Assembly (NCBI GenBank): GCA_029876055.1
Contig: CM056879.1
Location: 2,666,001-2,730,000, forward strand
DNA from: Madurella fahalii
Lineage: Eukaryota > Ascomycota > Sordariomycetes > Sordariales
DNA: 64,000 bases
Reading direction: 5' to 3'
In this document: piece by piece, positions 44,674 through 55,785 of the stretch
Layout of the letters: every line of letters begins with the position of its first letter
How positions within the stretch are numbered: position 1 is the first letter of the stretch
Program-made: the position numbers and the translations under genes
Notes under the pieces: model-generated
The model's input: the letters and a program-made list of their open reading frames with translations, nothing else
Told to the model about the DNA's origin: nothing
Database searches by the model: none

Positions 44674-45875
44674 ATGTCTATCGACCTTGACCAGGTGCTG
44701 TATGCGCGCGCAAGATGGCGCAAGACCATCTTGGTTCCCCTCTGGACCTTCCAGATTATGGTCCTGCTGTGCCTGATGGGCATCTTTGCCTACCGCCTAG
44801 CCGAGACATTTGAGCACTACAGGGAACAGCAAAAGATGGGCCAGGTTCCAATGGTTGAGGTCGTGTATGGGCTCCCATCTCCTCACGGCCGGTGAGCTGC
44901 GTGTTTACTGACTCGGAACCCACAGCTGGGAAGCGACCAACGTCGGCTTCAATCTCATCTCGCTCGTCCTCAACTTCATCGAGATCGCGCGCAAGGCAAC
45001 CGAGCGGCTCACGCCGTTCCTCATGCTCTGCACCCACGTCATCAAGCTCACCCTCGCGTTTGCCGTGCTCGCGCTCGACATCGTCGCCTACCTCCAGCGC
45101 ATGGACGGCCACTACTCGACCATCGGCCTCTCTCTCGACTGCGGGCTGCTGTAAGCTCTTTCCCGCTCCCCGCTAACCTCTCTCCCTCTCTCTCTCTCTC
45201 TCTGACTATCCCCTCCCCCTTTCCAGCGCGGCAACCCTAGCAACCTTCGTCTACACCCTCACCACCTACCGTCGCCTCCTTAAATACGAAACCTACCACC
45301 TGACCGCCAATGGCGCACCACAACAACTGGGAGGGCGCGGCGGACACGGAGGAGGCGTGGAACTCACCTTGGGGCACAAGCACAGCATCTCCAACCCGGT
45401 CCCGCGCGTCAGCGTCACAGCCGTCACCACGCAGTTCTACAACCGCGAGTACGACACGGCCTACCCCTCCCAGACTATGACAACGCGCCACGACCCAGTG
45501 TACCAATCCCCTCCTGCGACGGCGACTACGACGACGACGACGACGACGACGGCGCTCAAGACGGAGATTGACCGGGCCATTGGCAACGAGTTTGGCTGGG
45601 GGAGCAGGAGCGTGAGCAATGCGAGTAGTGGCGCCGCGAAGGCAGCCCTGGGCCGGACGGGGAGCGTGGTGTTGGGGAGTGGCAAGGTGCCGGTCCATCA
45701 CGGGATGACGGCGGTTCCGGAGCTGCATCGGGCGCATAGTTGGCGGGTAGAGGAGGAAGGGGCGGAGGATAATGGGGTTGGTGGTGATGGTGGGGGTGGG
45801 GGTAGCGGCCCGCCAAACGTCCGGGATGGGGAAGCAGGTGAAGAGGATAGGGAGGCGCTTCTGCCGGGGAAGTAA
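44674..45875 (+). CDS. Four-helix membrane protein with long cytosolic tail
   Basis: Three exons (44674-44864, 44926-45150, 45227-45875) give 354 aa. Four hydrophobic segments lie at about residues 17-42, 70-90, 95-125 and 130-158 (for example TILVPLWTFQIMVLLCLMGI and LAFAVLALDIVAYLQ). The following 190 residues are soluble and low-complexity: a poly-Thr run of nine from an ACG repeat, then Ser/Gly/Glu-rich sequence. The layout is that of uncharacterised fungal tetraspan proteins (not true tetraspanins: no CCG loop). Intron 2 ends in an unusually long CT repeat (45181-45226). Function unknown. Confidence 0.83.
45181..45204 (+). repeat. CT microsatellite in intron 2
   Basis: TCTCCCTCTCTCTCTCTCTC run forming the polypyrimidine part of the intron before the TTTCCAG acceptor. 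Confidence 0.8.
45525..45552 (+). repeat. ACG trinucleotide repeat (poly-Thr)
   Basis: About nine ACG units encode nine threonines in the disordered tail of the membrane protein. Likely unstable in length. Confidence 0.85.
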
Positions 45876-46050
45876 ACATGAAGGGAATGTTGTGCATGGA
45901 GTTTGGAGTTGGAAGGGGCTGGGATATTGATTGAAATGGTAATGTCTGTCATTAATCATGAACACCTCTAATATACCTTATACCGTATATTTAACCTACA
46001 TCCCATTACAACCATCACCTCCCCAAGCCACCCTCGCTTTTTCCGTCTGT

Positions 46051-46851
46051 CTACCTGCCCTTCCACCTCAACCTCGCAACCCACTCCGCAAACCTCTGCA
46101 CCGCCTCCGCTCCCAACAGCCTCTCTACGGTAAAATACTCCCGCGCAAGCTCCTCATGCCCCGCAAACCGGTGCACGAATCGATGGCACGCCCCGCAGAG
46201 CCACGCGACGTTCTGCAGGTCCTCTGGCCGGTGCCACCCGCGCTTGACCACCTTGTCGTGCACCATCCGCGGGATCAGATGGTGGTATGTCAAGTTGATC
46301 CAATCCCTCCCGCAGATCTCGCACCCCGTGACCTCGCTCCGCGTCGACCGCGGCGGCGGCGGCGGGGTCGTTAGCGCGGTGATGTACCCCGACAGGACGG
46401 GCGTGAAGAACTCGGCCGTGGTCATGCCCGAGAGGGAGGTGGGCGGGGAAGTGATGCCGTAGGCAACGAGGGAGTCCGGGATGGAGGGGTCCAGGGACTG
46501 GAGGATGGTTGAGACGGCCGAGGGAGAGAGAGGGAGTGGGGTGTACCGGGACTGGAGGGAGGCAGAGTCGCTCCAGATCCGGTACGTGAGGGTTTGGAGG
46601 TCGAGGGGCAGAGATAAGAAGGTGGTGGTGGCGATGTAGCTTATAAAGTCGGCTAGGTCATCCGCATCGGCTTCCGGGGAGGGCGAAGCAGATGCTGTAG
46701 GTGGTGTTTCGGGGGGAGTGGATTTCTTTGGGCGCCGCTTTGGCTTGGGTTTGGTTGGAGGGGTGGTGATTTTCTCGATCAGGACTGAAGACAGGATGTC
46801 GCGGAATCGCTCATAATTGGATAAGTATTCGTCCGGTATTTTGTCTGCCAT
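46051..46851 (-). CDS. HNH-type nuclease-domain protein
   Basis: Single exon, 266 aa. The C-terminal third has a zinc-ribbon HNH module: CEIC, then TYHHLIP, H in MVHDKV, N in LQNVAW and CGACHRFVH. Two CxxC pairs would bind structural zinc and the HH pair is the catalytic site of ββα-metal nucleases. The N-terminal part has a Pro/Lys-rich linker (KPKPKRRPKKSTPPETPP) and a helical region of unknown role. Fungal proteins of this layout exist but have no known function; it may be a nuclease or merely a DNA-binding relic. ATG 46851 (MADKIPDEYL) is the natural start. Divergent from the HAD gene. Confidence 0.83.
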   Translation of the reverse strand: MADKIPDEYLSNYERFRDILSSVLIEKITTPPTKPKPKRRPKKSTPPETPPTASASPSPEADADDLADFISYIATTTFLSLPLDLQTLTYRIWSDSASLQSRYTPLPLSPSAVSTILQSLDPSIPDSLVAYGITSPPTSLSGMTTAEFFTPVLSGYITALTTPPPPPRSTRSEVTGCEICGRDWINLTYHHLIPRMVHDKVVKRGWHRPEDLQNVAWLCGACHRFVHRFAGHEELAREYFTVERLLGAEAVQRFAEWVARLRWKGR

Positions 46852-47200
46852 AGCTATGAGATGTACAAGTTGGGTGAAGCGAGCTCGCGACGCTGCAAGT
46901 CTTGGACGAGAGGCGGCTGATGATGTCAGGCTATTACTTATAACCCCCTCCCCCCGGAAAGCCAGCCTTGGGTCTCCGCAGCGCATCCCCCGAATAATCG
47001 GGACACCAATACCTACCATGGCACAGCCATTAGATGATCGACTCCCCGGATCGGGGTCGGGTTCCGCCCGATTGGGTTCGGGTTCGTGGAACCCCGGTGC
47101 GGATACCAAGGTAAGCTTCTGAGGCGGGGTAGACCGAATACGCCGCACGCCGCACGCCCTTCCGGCCCGTGGGTGACTCACCCGGCCAACATTAACAGAC
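46852..47200. other. Shared divergent promoter, HNH and HAD genes
   Basis: Only 349 bp separate the two start codons, so both promoters must share it. A CG-rich patch with GGGTTCGGGTTCG is visible near 47050-47090. No other feature seen. Confidence 0.6.
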
Positions 47201-47982
47201 ATGGCGCACAAGACAACGGTAATCGCATTCGACCTGTACGGCACTCTCCTCTCCACTGAGTCGATCGCCGCCGAGCTAGCAGGGTTGTTTGGCGATGAGG
47301 CAGCCAAGTCGGTGGCTGCGCTCTGGCGCCGCTACCAGCTCGAATACACATGGCGTATCAACAGCATGGGTACTGTTTCTTCCATCTTCGCCGAGTGGCT
47401 CTTTGCTGACCGCTTGCTCAAGGGATATACCGCTCATTCAGCGAGATCACTCGAGGAGCGCTGCAGCACGCCGTCGCTGAAACGGGGCTGACGCTGTCGG
47501 CCAACGACGTGGACAGGTTGATGAAGGCATACGATGCATTGCATACGTTTCCCGAAGTCCCCAGCGCGCTGAAGACCATAGAATGTTCTCGTTCGGTCAA
47601 GGCTTACGTCTTCTCTAACGGGACTAGAGACATGGTCTCGGAGTCGGTCGGGACTTCTCCGAGTCTGAGCCCGTATGCCTCGGTCTTCCAAGGGCTTGTG
47701 AGCGTTGAGGGCGTGCAGGTGTTCAAGCCTGACAAGAGAGCTTACGATCACTTACTCAAGGAGGTCGGCAAGGACGGGACGCCAGGCGACGTGTGGCTTG
47801 TCTCCGCGAATCCGTTTGACGCGCTTGGGGCAGCATCAGCCGGGTTGCGGTCTGCCTGGGTTGACAGAGCAGGTAAGGGATGGGTTGACCGGCTGGGCGA
47901 TATTGTCGGGAGTGTGAAGCCCACTTTGGTGGCTTGTGATGTCGACAAGGCGGTCCAGGAGATAATTCGGAGTGCACGCTGA
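47201..47982 (+). CDS. HAD-superfamily hydrolase, haloacid dehalogenase type II
   Basis: Two exons (47201-47369, 47423-47982) give 242 aa; the 53-nt intron has a GTACTG donor and CTGAC branch. Nucleophile D11 is in FDLYGTLL, matching the DxYGT form of L-2-haloacid dehalogenases rather than the DxDxT of phosphatases. Motif II is VFSNGT, motif III lysine is in FKPDKRAYD, and motif IV lies in VSANPFDALGAASAG, where dehalogenases usually have SSNxWD. The expected reaction is hydrolytic removal of halide from 2-haloacids, though many fungal members have unknown substrates. Shares a promoter region with the HNH gene. Confidence 0.88.
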
Positions 47983-48175
47983 GCAAGACATCGGCCCGGG
48001 GTCGCACACGACCCTAACCCTCTGCGGTACAAGTTGGGCCAACATGAGATCCTACCTCCTGCGCCGCAGAGCAACAGGCGCGTGGACTATGTAATACAGA
48101 CCGACCTGTCTGAGTCTTGCTACTGCTAGAATCCGCGTATCCTCTACCGCTGTGTACTTCCTACGGTTCTTGAAG
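47983..48175. other. Short spacer
   Basis: 193 bp between the HAD gene and the Zn2Cys6 gene; nothing seen. Confidence 0.5.
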
Positions 48176-50704
48176 ATGAACAACCCAAGCGGGAGCGGTG
48201 CAATTGCCCGTTTTGCAGTGAGTAATCCGGAAGTACCGTCCGCAAAGCAACGGATGCCTTAGGTATCTGGGCGCGGCTTCTGACATTTGACTTGTTTGAT
48301 GCAGTGCGACTTTTGCAAAGGAAAGAAGATAAAGTGAGCAACCAACGGCCTCTCCAAACTGTCTCTCTTCTTCTAACCGGCAGCCAGATGCTCTCGCGAG
48401 CTTCCCAAATGTGCTGCCTGCAAAGCCTGGCCCGGCCCGTGCCACTACTCGAGGCAGCCGCCGAAGCCGGATGTTCCCAGACTTGAACCAAGGTAGGTTG
48501 TTGCAGCCTGGCTTGGTGTACTCCGCACTGATTCTGGGGGCAGCAGCAGTACTCGAGCCATCCGGGCTCAGTATCCCGATCCTAATTCAATACCAGCTCG
48601 CCTAGACAGGATTGAGGCTACTCTAGAGACACTCACAAGCGCTATCAACAGCCTGTTGGCGGCCCCAACTTCTCGAGTTGGACAGGAACCAGTGCCCGTA
48701 CAGACGCGCTCGACATCCAATGACTCCGGCACCGAGCTCCAATCCTCTTCCGCGCAGCCAGGTGCCGGGTCAAGCAGTCCAATAACGGACTGCGTACCCT
48801 CGCACCTCTCTTCTCTGGACGAGGCGACTGCCCATCTAAGCAGCAGTATCCTATCTGGCGCAACGTCCCAAGCCGAGTATGGGCTTGCCGTTACGAACCT
48901 GAAGGACCTGGTGGATGCACTCACTTCGTTTCGACTAGATAGCTCGCTAGATCTGCCGACGGAACCTGGATCCAGGAGATACATCATACCTGATGCAGAG
49001 GTGGGCTATGCGATGATGACTAGTAGGTATCTCCCACGTCTCCGGCTGCCGTCCCTGTTGACCGACGATCAGGATTCATGTCACTTTCGGGCCTCTACAG
49101 CACTTTCTTTGAGATTCCCTCCGACGAAGTCCTCGAGCAAGTCATCTTCAGGCCATCAGATGCGCCAGCAGGCTGGGTAGTCTTCGTAAACTATTGCCTC
49201 CTCGCATCCCCGAATACGAAACCTGACGCAGGCCTCGCAAATATGTTACGGTGGAACGTGAGGCTAGCTTTACAAACTGCTTCCTTGTTTCTGATACCCT
49301 CGCGGCTCAACATTCAGGCGTTGGCTCTACTTTCCTTTCACGGCGAAGACTTCGCTGCTTCCCCTAACATATCGTGGATGCTTGCATCCCACGTTTGCCT
49401 TCAGACTGCAGGCCCTGGCACTCCACAAGCCCGGGCTTGAGCTCGACGAGGAGAGCCGTCAGCGCCAGTTAACACTCTTCTGGGTTATCTTCAAGTCGGA
49501 AAAGTTTTGCACCTTGGCCTTTGGCCGCCCCCCACTGCTACCGGTGTCTCTCTACCGTGACGTTGAATTACCCAGCTTCGACTATCTGACTCGCGTCACC
49601 CCTCATCTGGACGGAACCCATCGTGACGCAACAGATGTTCCTCGCTCAACCTTTGGTGCTTACATCTTCCTCCGCAACGTGGAGTTGGCCCGACTGACTG
49701 GTGAGATCCTTGACTATCTGGCCATGGATAAACCGCGTGGGGAGCTGGCGACGCTCATGGCCATGCTCGATGCTTGGTATAATGAGACAAGAGAGGTAGA
49801 GCCATTTAGAAACGCAAATTCACTGCAAGCTAACGGTGTCATTAGATGTTTTGTAGTAAAGTAGCCTGCGAAGAAGAGGTCCTCGACGCGCAGAAAGCCA
49901 CCATGAGGAGACTCTTTGAGTTTACCGTCAGGTTTAGGTACCTGCATACCCGCCTTATACTCACAAAGGATTGCCTCACACACAGAGCAACGCGTGTGGA
50001 CTGGGCGAGGCAAGCAATTGAGATTCTCCACAACACCGTGTCTACCTGGGATCCGATCTACAACGGTATTATCTGGTATGGTAGCGTGTAGCACGGCAAC
50101 ATCAAGCGACTGACTTGCACGCCAGGCACCTCCTATACTATCCCTTTACCCCTTTCTTCGTCCTCTTCGGCTACATCATTCAGAACCCCGGCGACCTGGA
50201 AGTGGAGGCTGACCTCCAACTACTATCGATGATTGTAGCCTACTTTATTAGCTTACAGTCACGGTTGACTCTGCTGGGTGAGGTGGCATCTCGCCTAAAA
50301 CGCACTGCTGAGGTTTTCACTGCCCTTGCTCGGAAGCATCATATTAAGGAAAGACGGGTATTGTCGGCGGTAGCCTCATGGGAGTCGTGGTAAACAGCTC
50401 ATTGCCTCAGGAAAACGAAACCGCCGGCTCCTTGCCCGACGGGCACCAACCCGAGCCAGCTAGCGAGAGAACCCATGGCAATCCATTCTACGACACATCT
50501 CTTGACGACATTGACATCGGCAAGTTCATCAGCTGGCTTCCTGAACCATTGATGGAAGGGTTCCCTTCGCAAGGCACAAACGAGCCAGTCCAGGGGAACC
50601 AAGATTCCTTGGGAACTGTCCCCCAGGCCCCTCGGGGACAGAAGCGGCCGTTTGATACCACCTTTGACTGGTTCTCGTGGGAAAATTATTACTCGGATCT
50701 CTAA
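48176..50704 (+). CDS. Zn2Cys6 transcription factor with an apparent frameshift
   Basis: Fungal-specific regulator. A binuclear zinc cluster at residues 15-42 (CDFCKGKKIKCSRELPKC, then AACKAWPGPC) has perfect C-x2-C-x6-C-x6-C-x2-C-x6-C spacing and is assembled from three exons (48176-48217, 48305-48333, 48388-48492). Later exons are about 48544-49019, 49070-49797, 49846-50077, 50128-50359 and 50412-50704 with normal introns, and they show the middle-homology domain (GRPPLLPVSLYRDVELP). In exon 5, at 49391-49396 (CGTTTG), the frame that encodes LSFHGEDFAASPNISWMLAS is lost and the frame encoding FRLQALALHKPG takes over one base later, with no room for an intron. As written the protein would stop at 49440. 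An extra T, a real mutation or an assembly error, explains it. Target genes unknown. Confidence 0.78.
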
Positions 50705-51225
50705 GCCGCAAGCGTTGCATGGTAATGCTGGATCAGTACTTATTCATTGCGAGAGCGCTGGAAAACGGAACCGAAATACATATCCAGGATGGCATCGGTA
50801 GGTTAATGAAGTTCTGTTGTAGTGATGATCGCGACCGCTCCCGGGGCGTTCCCGGCGGAACGGCAACCAATTGCCGGCTGCAGTTGTCGTGGATGCATCC
50901 CAATTGCAAACGGAACTCAACTGACGTTACACTATGTACGCAGTATTTTAGCGGGCCTGAGCCCTACAACCAATATGTTTTCAGCTTGGCAGCACCGTGA
51001 AGGCCAATCGAGAAACGCCCCCGGGGCGAAGAAAAGGCGATCACGGCTGATACGGGCAGGCAGCATCCCATGTCATGTCTCACAAGTGCCAAGCCGCGAC
51101 TCAGCCATGGCTTGCCATGTGAGCATGGTCAACGGACCTTTCAGATCGCAGTGTAATAAATTGTCCCCGGGGCGCCGCGGCACGCGGGCGGTGCATCTTG
51201 CCTCATTCACCGCATCACTTTCACC
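50705..51225. other. Spacer before membrane hydrolase gene
   Basis: 521 bp; likely terminator of the Zn2Cys6 gene and promoter of the next. No gene seen. Confidence 0.6.
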
Positions 51226-53026
51226 ATGGCCGTTCAGGAGACAGTAAGGCCGAAGGCGGCCAGCCCGGGCGACAACAACACAAAGTTCTTTGGGTCCCAG
51301 ATTGGGGGAAAATCGGCCATCAATTACAGCTACACGGACATGCCGTGGAGGCTCATGGCGTACGATGTCTACTATTTCTTCAAGCACTTCTGGGCCATTC
51401 CATTCATTGTGTGGCCCCTGAGTCCCGCCGACTCGGGCGAGCTGAGCGAGCTCTCGTTCACGTCCAAAAATATGTATGCCGTGGCGGTCCACGTTGTACT
51501 GGTCATCTTGCAGCTTGGCTTCATCGCGGCCCTTCCATCTTTGGTAACGGTCCCGGTTTGGACCGCAGTGGCAGCGATTACCCTCTTCATGTCGGTCAAT
51601 CGAGTCCTTGCCAATCTACTGAACGGCGACCGAGTCGAGTACTCGTCGGACGAGAAGTATGCCCCAGCCTTGCCTGAGCATGCCCACGAGCAATGGATCT
51701 ATATCAACGGCGTGGCGGCTGGGTATGTGGCACTCTGACATCTGGTTATAGAGCCCATAAACTCACAGCGCACAAGGGAACACTGGATGAAGAGTAACCT
51801 CAACCGGCTCGCTGTCACGTTCAAGCGGCCGATCCTCGGCATCCACAACAAGACGTGAGATTCACCGGCTTTATGAGCGACTTGGATATGTAACACTCAC
51901 TACTCGCAGCGCCGGCATCCTGTTCGACGTCATCGAATGCCTCATTCAACGCAATCTAGGCTACGCGACGACCGACGTGCGAGTCTGCTACAGCATCATC
52001 AAAAAGAAGCTGTACAACCCTCAATACTCCAAAGTCATCTTCATCCTTCACTCGCAGGGCGGCATCCAGGGCAGTCTCATTCTCGACTGGCTCCTTCAAG
52101 AACTCCCCCAGGACCTCCTCACAAAACTCGAAATCTACACTTTCGGAAACGCCGCCAACCACTTCAACAACCCCCACCGCCATTTCTATTCGCAGAGCCT
52201 AGCCAAACGCAACCCACTCGCCGCGTCGGTAGACTCTGCCCAACTCGCCCCTGCCGATCAGCCTCCGGCAGCCCCTCACCTCCGCCACCAGCCCAGGCGC
52301 GATCCGGTCTTCAGCCCCACAAGCACCTCTTCCGACTCGGCTTCGGATAAGGAACACGCTAAGTCCGGGAATAGCAGCAGCAACAACAACAACAACAACA
52401 ACTCCGTCCCCGCCATAACCAGCTCAACCACCTCCCCCCACCCCTCCGCCCTCTCGGACCGCGCTATCGGCCATATCGAGCACTATGCCCACACGACTGA
52501 TTTCGTCTCACTGTGGGGCGTCCTGCACTTTGCCACGTCAGTACCATCGTCCAGCACGATCCCCCGCTTCATGGGCCGCGTGTTCGCGCGGACGAGCCCC
52601 CGCGGCGGGCACCAGCTTGTCCAGCACTACCTGGACGGGATGTTCCCCCTGCGCAGGGACCCGCAGACTGGGGAGTTAGTCATGAGCGATGTGGAGCGGG
52701 GGGTGCCGTGGGGCGCGGAAGAGGAGTGGAACGAGTTCATGGAGAGCGAGGTTTTGCTTGGCGGCGTTGGGGATCGTGAGCGGGATGGTGAGGGCGACGG
52801 GGAGAGTGGAAGTGGGAGTGAGGAGGTGGAGGTCATTGGCATGGGTTTGATGAAAGGGGGGAAAGATTTCATTAAGGGGCAGGAGAGGGAGGAGATGGTG
52901 AACGTCAAGGTCAAGGTCAAGGAGTTGAGTCGGTTGTGGCAGTATCGGAATGGGAGGAGCCCAGAGGACAAGCCGCCTTTGCTCGTGAGGGGCGGGGACG
53001 GAGTTGTTAGAAATGCAACTATGTAG
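51226..53026 (+). CDS. Membrane-anchored alpha/beta-hydrolase-like protein
   Basis: Three exons (51226-51722, 51777-51854, 51910-53026) give 563 aa. Two membrane helices lie at about residues 84-130. A hydrolase-like core follows: YSKVIFILHSQGGIQGSLIL (about 231-250) has the nucleophile-elbow look of lipases, with S240, although the first glycine of GxSxG is replaced by Leu. Family context is the fungal proteins related to DUF676-type lipases. A disordered insert with poly-Asn (SGNSSSNNNNNNNSVP) interrupts the core. IGHIEHYAHTTDFVSLWGVL may carry the catalytic His. The acidic C-terminal region is Gly/Glu-rich. Substrate is unknown. Confidence 0.8.
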
Positions 53027-53436
53027 CGTATGAGATATTGAGATGATCGTTATTGGATAGAGATATTGGGTTTGTCGGAGCATGGAACGGCGTTTGCATC
53101 GGGATGGATGAGTCTGCTAGGGGCTTCTTGGGGGATTGGTGTTGGAGACTAGAAGGAGGTATGGGCGAATATAGCACTAATAGTACAGATTATTTACGTC
53201 TCTTTGGCATACCAATTCAGGGTCAATACATCAACATCCTGCCGAGAACAAGCTGTTGTAGCTCGTCTCTCATCTCAGCCTGGACAAAAGGGGTTCAAGT
53301 AGGGTTAGGGTTGTATAGTAGTACGATAAGATAAGGATTTTTCTACCATCACTTTTTTCCCATCCACCTTCTGAAGTTCAACCGCCCCCGCCAGCATTGT
53401 CCATTGCTCGCCTACCCACACCGACAAGACATCACC
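53027..53436. other. NOP9 promoter region
   Basis: 410 bp; the 5' end contains the previous gene's 3' region. No gene seen. Confidence 0.6.
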
Positions 53437-55785
53437 ATGGGCAAGAACCGGAAATCCAAGCGGCAACTTATCCGAGACGAGAAGCGCGCAAAGAAACGGG
53501 GGCGCGACCTTGCCGACGAAGAAGAGCGCGACGCAAAACGCCAGCGCCAGAACGACGACAACGACACCAACGCCGGGAACGCCTTTGCCAGCTTTGACCC
53601 GACCGCCGATTACATCCCGTTCAATGATGACGACGGCGCAAATTACGATCCAAATGGCGCGACGAACAGCAACAATAACAACAATAATCGCGGTCGCGGC
53701 CAGAACTTTGAGCGCGAATTCTTCGGTATGCTGGCCGACGAGGAACAAGAGTACTTTCGGCACGCCGACGAGATGCTCGAGCTGAACGACTTCCCCTCAC
53801 CCGAGGACCGCGAGATCTTCCTGCAGAGCGTGTACCGCGAGGCGCGGGGCAAGGAGCTCAAGCTCGCGAGCAGCCAGAGCTGTTCCCGCCTGATGGAGCG
53901 GCTGATCCTGCTGTCGGACGCGCGGCAGAAGAAGAGGCTTTTTGGAGCATTTGCGGGGCATTTCATGAGCCTAGTTACCCACAGGTTTGCGGGCCACTGC
54001 TGTGAGAAGCTATTTTTGTTGAGTGCACCGGTCGTGACCGAGGAAATGACCGGTGGTGCGGGTACGGATGGGGTTGGGGATGTGGTGGCGGGGGAGGACG
54101 GAGAGCAGGACGGGGCGGAGGAGGTTACCGAGGCGATGAAGACGTCGATGGAAGATTTGTTCTTGCTGACACTGGATGAGCTGGAGGCACACCTCTCGTT
54201 TCTGCTGTCGGATCGGTATGGATCGCATGCACTAAGAGTGTTGCTGGTAGCTCTGTCTGGGAGGCCGCTCAACCAGGCCGGAACAAAGTCACTTCTGCAG
54301 GGTAGGAGTAAGGAGCACATCACGGTGGAAGGCGCATCGGCTAGGGCGAGCGAACTGAGTTCTCAGACGAGGGCGGTGCCGTCGTCATTTACAACCGCGA
54401 TACAGAAAATTATCGCTGATTCTACCGCGGATATGGATGCTACCGCGCTGCGGGTTCTGGCGAAACACCCCACGGGCAATCCCACCCTGCAGTTATTGCT
54501 GGATCTGGAGCTGTCGCTGTCAGCAAAGTCGAAGGGGGCCAAAGCAAAGAACAACGACAAAGAATCTGGGACTCAAGGCCGCGAGATGACGCTCCTCGAG
54601 AAGCTTGTCCCCGACGCACCAGCTTCATTCAGCGACGAGAAGTCACCGGCATGCGAGTTTGTCAACGGCATGCTCTACGATCCGATCGGGTCGCGACTGC
54701 TCGAGACTCTGATCACCTACTGCCCGGGCAAGATCTTCAAGGGTCTCCAAGCGAATATTTTCGGCCCTCGTATCCAGAGCCTCCTCCGAAACGACATCGC
54801 GTCTTATCCAGCCATCAAAGTCCTCAGCAGGCTGAGCAAAGAAGACCTTGCGGATGCCGTGCAGAAATCCCTCCCCGAAATTACATCGTTTGTCGAAAAA
54901 GGCCGCCTCAACGTCATTAGAACCTTCTTTGAGCGCTGCAGCGTGCGGAACGCCAGCGCGGAGCTTGGCTCTCTTCTTCAGGCCCTCACAACTGCATGCG
55001 GCGGTAACTGGAAACACCTCATCCCCAAGCTCTGTCTCCTCGAAGAGCCGGAACCAGAGGAAACGAAAGGACAAAAATTCCAGCAGCCCGACGCCAAAAA
55101 CAAGACCGCGCTCATCTCCCACGGTAGCCAGGTCGCCTCCACCCTTCTCGACATCCCCGGCCCAACCTCCAAGGCCATCCAGACCTCTCTTCTGGTCCTA
55201 TCCCCCGAGCAGCTCCTCCACATGGCCACCTCATCCAACCCGACAGCCGCAATCCTCACAAAGGCTCTCGCCGTCCCACCCCAGGTACCTCACTTCCACA
55301 AGCTCCTCGTATCCGCCCTACTGCCGAACGTCTACGATCTGGCCACATCTCAGCACGGAAATGGCATCGTCAACGCTATCATCTCGGCTCCGTCAAAGGG
55401 CGAGGGGGTGGCGGCGGTGCCATTCCATCAAAAGGAAAACATCATGGCGCAACTAGAGCGGCACGAGAAGGACCTCAGATCGACGTGGTTGGGGAGGAAT
55501 GTGTGGCGGACGTGGCGGGGGGATTTGTGGGCTCATCGGAGGCATGACTGGGTTCGGTGGGCGAAAGAGACGGATCCTGAGGGGGAGAGGGTGGCTGCTA
55601 TGCCCGTGCCAAAGCAGAAGGAGGAGGAGGGGAAGAACAAGAAAGGGTTGAAGGGCAAGGGGAAGTATGAAGGGGTTGGAATGCAGAAGGACAAGAAGCT
55701 GGGGGAGGAAAAAGGCTTCGACAAACGTGGCGAGGAGAAAAGGAGAAACGGAAACAGAAACGGGAATGTGGCCGTTGCTGCTTAG
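53437..55785 (+). CDS. NOP9: Nop9, nucleolar Pumilio-type RNA-binding protein
   Basis: Single exon, 782 aa. In yeast, Nop9 binds the ITS1/20S pre-rRNA and keeps Nob1 from cutting the 3' end of 18S rRNA too early. The N-terminus is basic (MGKNRKSKRQLIRDEKRAKK), followed by an acidic low-complexity stretch with a poly-Asn run. Pumilio-like helical repeats run from about residue 140 to 660: for example SCSRLMERLILLS, THRFAGHCCEKLF, SDRYGSHALRVLLVAL, LYDPIGSRLLETLI and SQHGNGIVNAIISAP. The C-terminal 80 residues are Lys/Glu-rich. ATG 53437 (ACCATGG) is chosen; an in-frame upstream codon at 53404 is less likely. Confidence 0.93.
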   Translation: MGKNRKSKRQLIRDEKRAKKRGRDLADEEERDAKRQRQNDDNDTNAGNAFASFDPTADYIPFNDDDGANYDPNGATNSNNNNNNRGRGQNFEREFFGMLADEEQEYFRHADEMLELNDFPSPEDREIFLQSVYREARGKELKLASSQSCSRLMERLILLSDARQKKRLFGAFAGHFMSLVTHRFAGHCCEKLFLLSAPVVTEEMTGGAGTDGVGDVVAGEDGEQDGAEEVTEAMKTSMEDLFLLTLDELEAHLSFLLSDRYGSHALRVLLVALSGRPLNQAGTKSLLQGRSKEHITVEGASARASELSSQTRAVPSSFTTAIQKIIADSTADMDATALRVLAKHPTGNPTLQLLLDLELSLSAKSKGAKAKNNDKESGTQGREMTLLEKLVPDAPASFSDEKSPACEFVNGMLYDPIGSRLLETLITYCPGKIFKGLQANIFGPRIQSLLRNDIASYPAIKVLSRLSKEDLADAVQKSLPEITSFVEKGRLNVIRTFFERCSVRNASAELGSLLQALTTACGGNWKHLIPKLCLLEEPEPEETKGQKFQQPDAKNKTALISHGSQVASTLLDIPGPTSKAIQTSLLVLSPEQLLHMATSSNPTAAILTKALAVPPQVPHFHKLLVSALLPNVYDLATSQHGNGIVNAIISAPSKGEGVAAVPFHQKENIMAQLERHEKDLRSTWLGRNVWRTWRGDLWAHRRHDWVRWAKETDPEGERVAAMPVPKQKEEEGKNKKGLKGKGKYEGVGMQKDKKLGEEKGFDKRGEEKRRNGNRNGNVAVAA

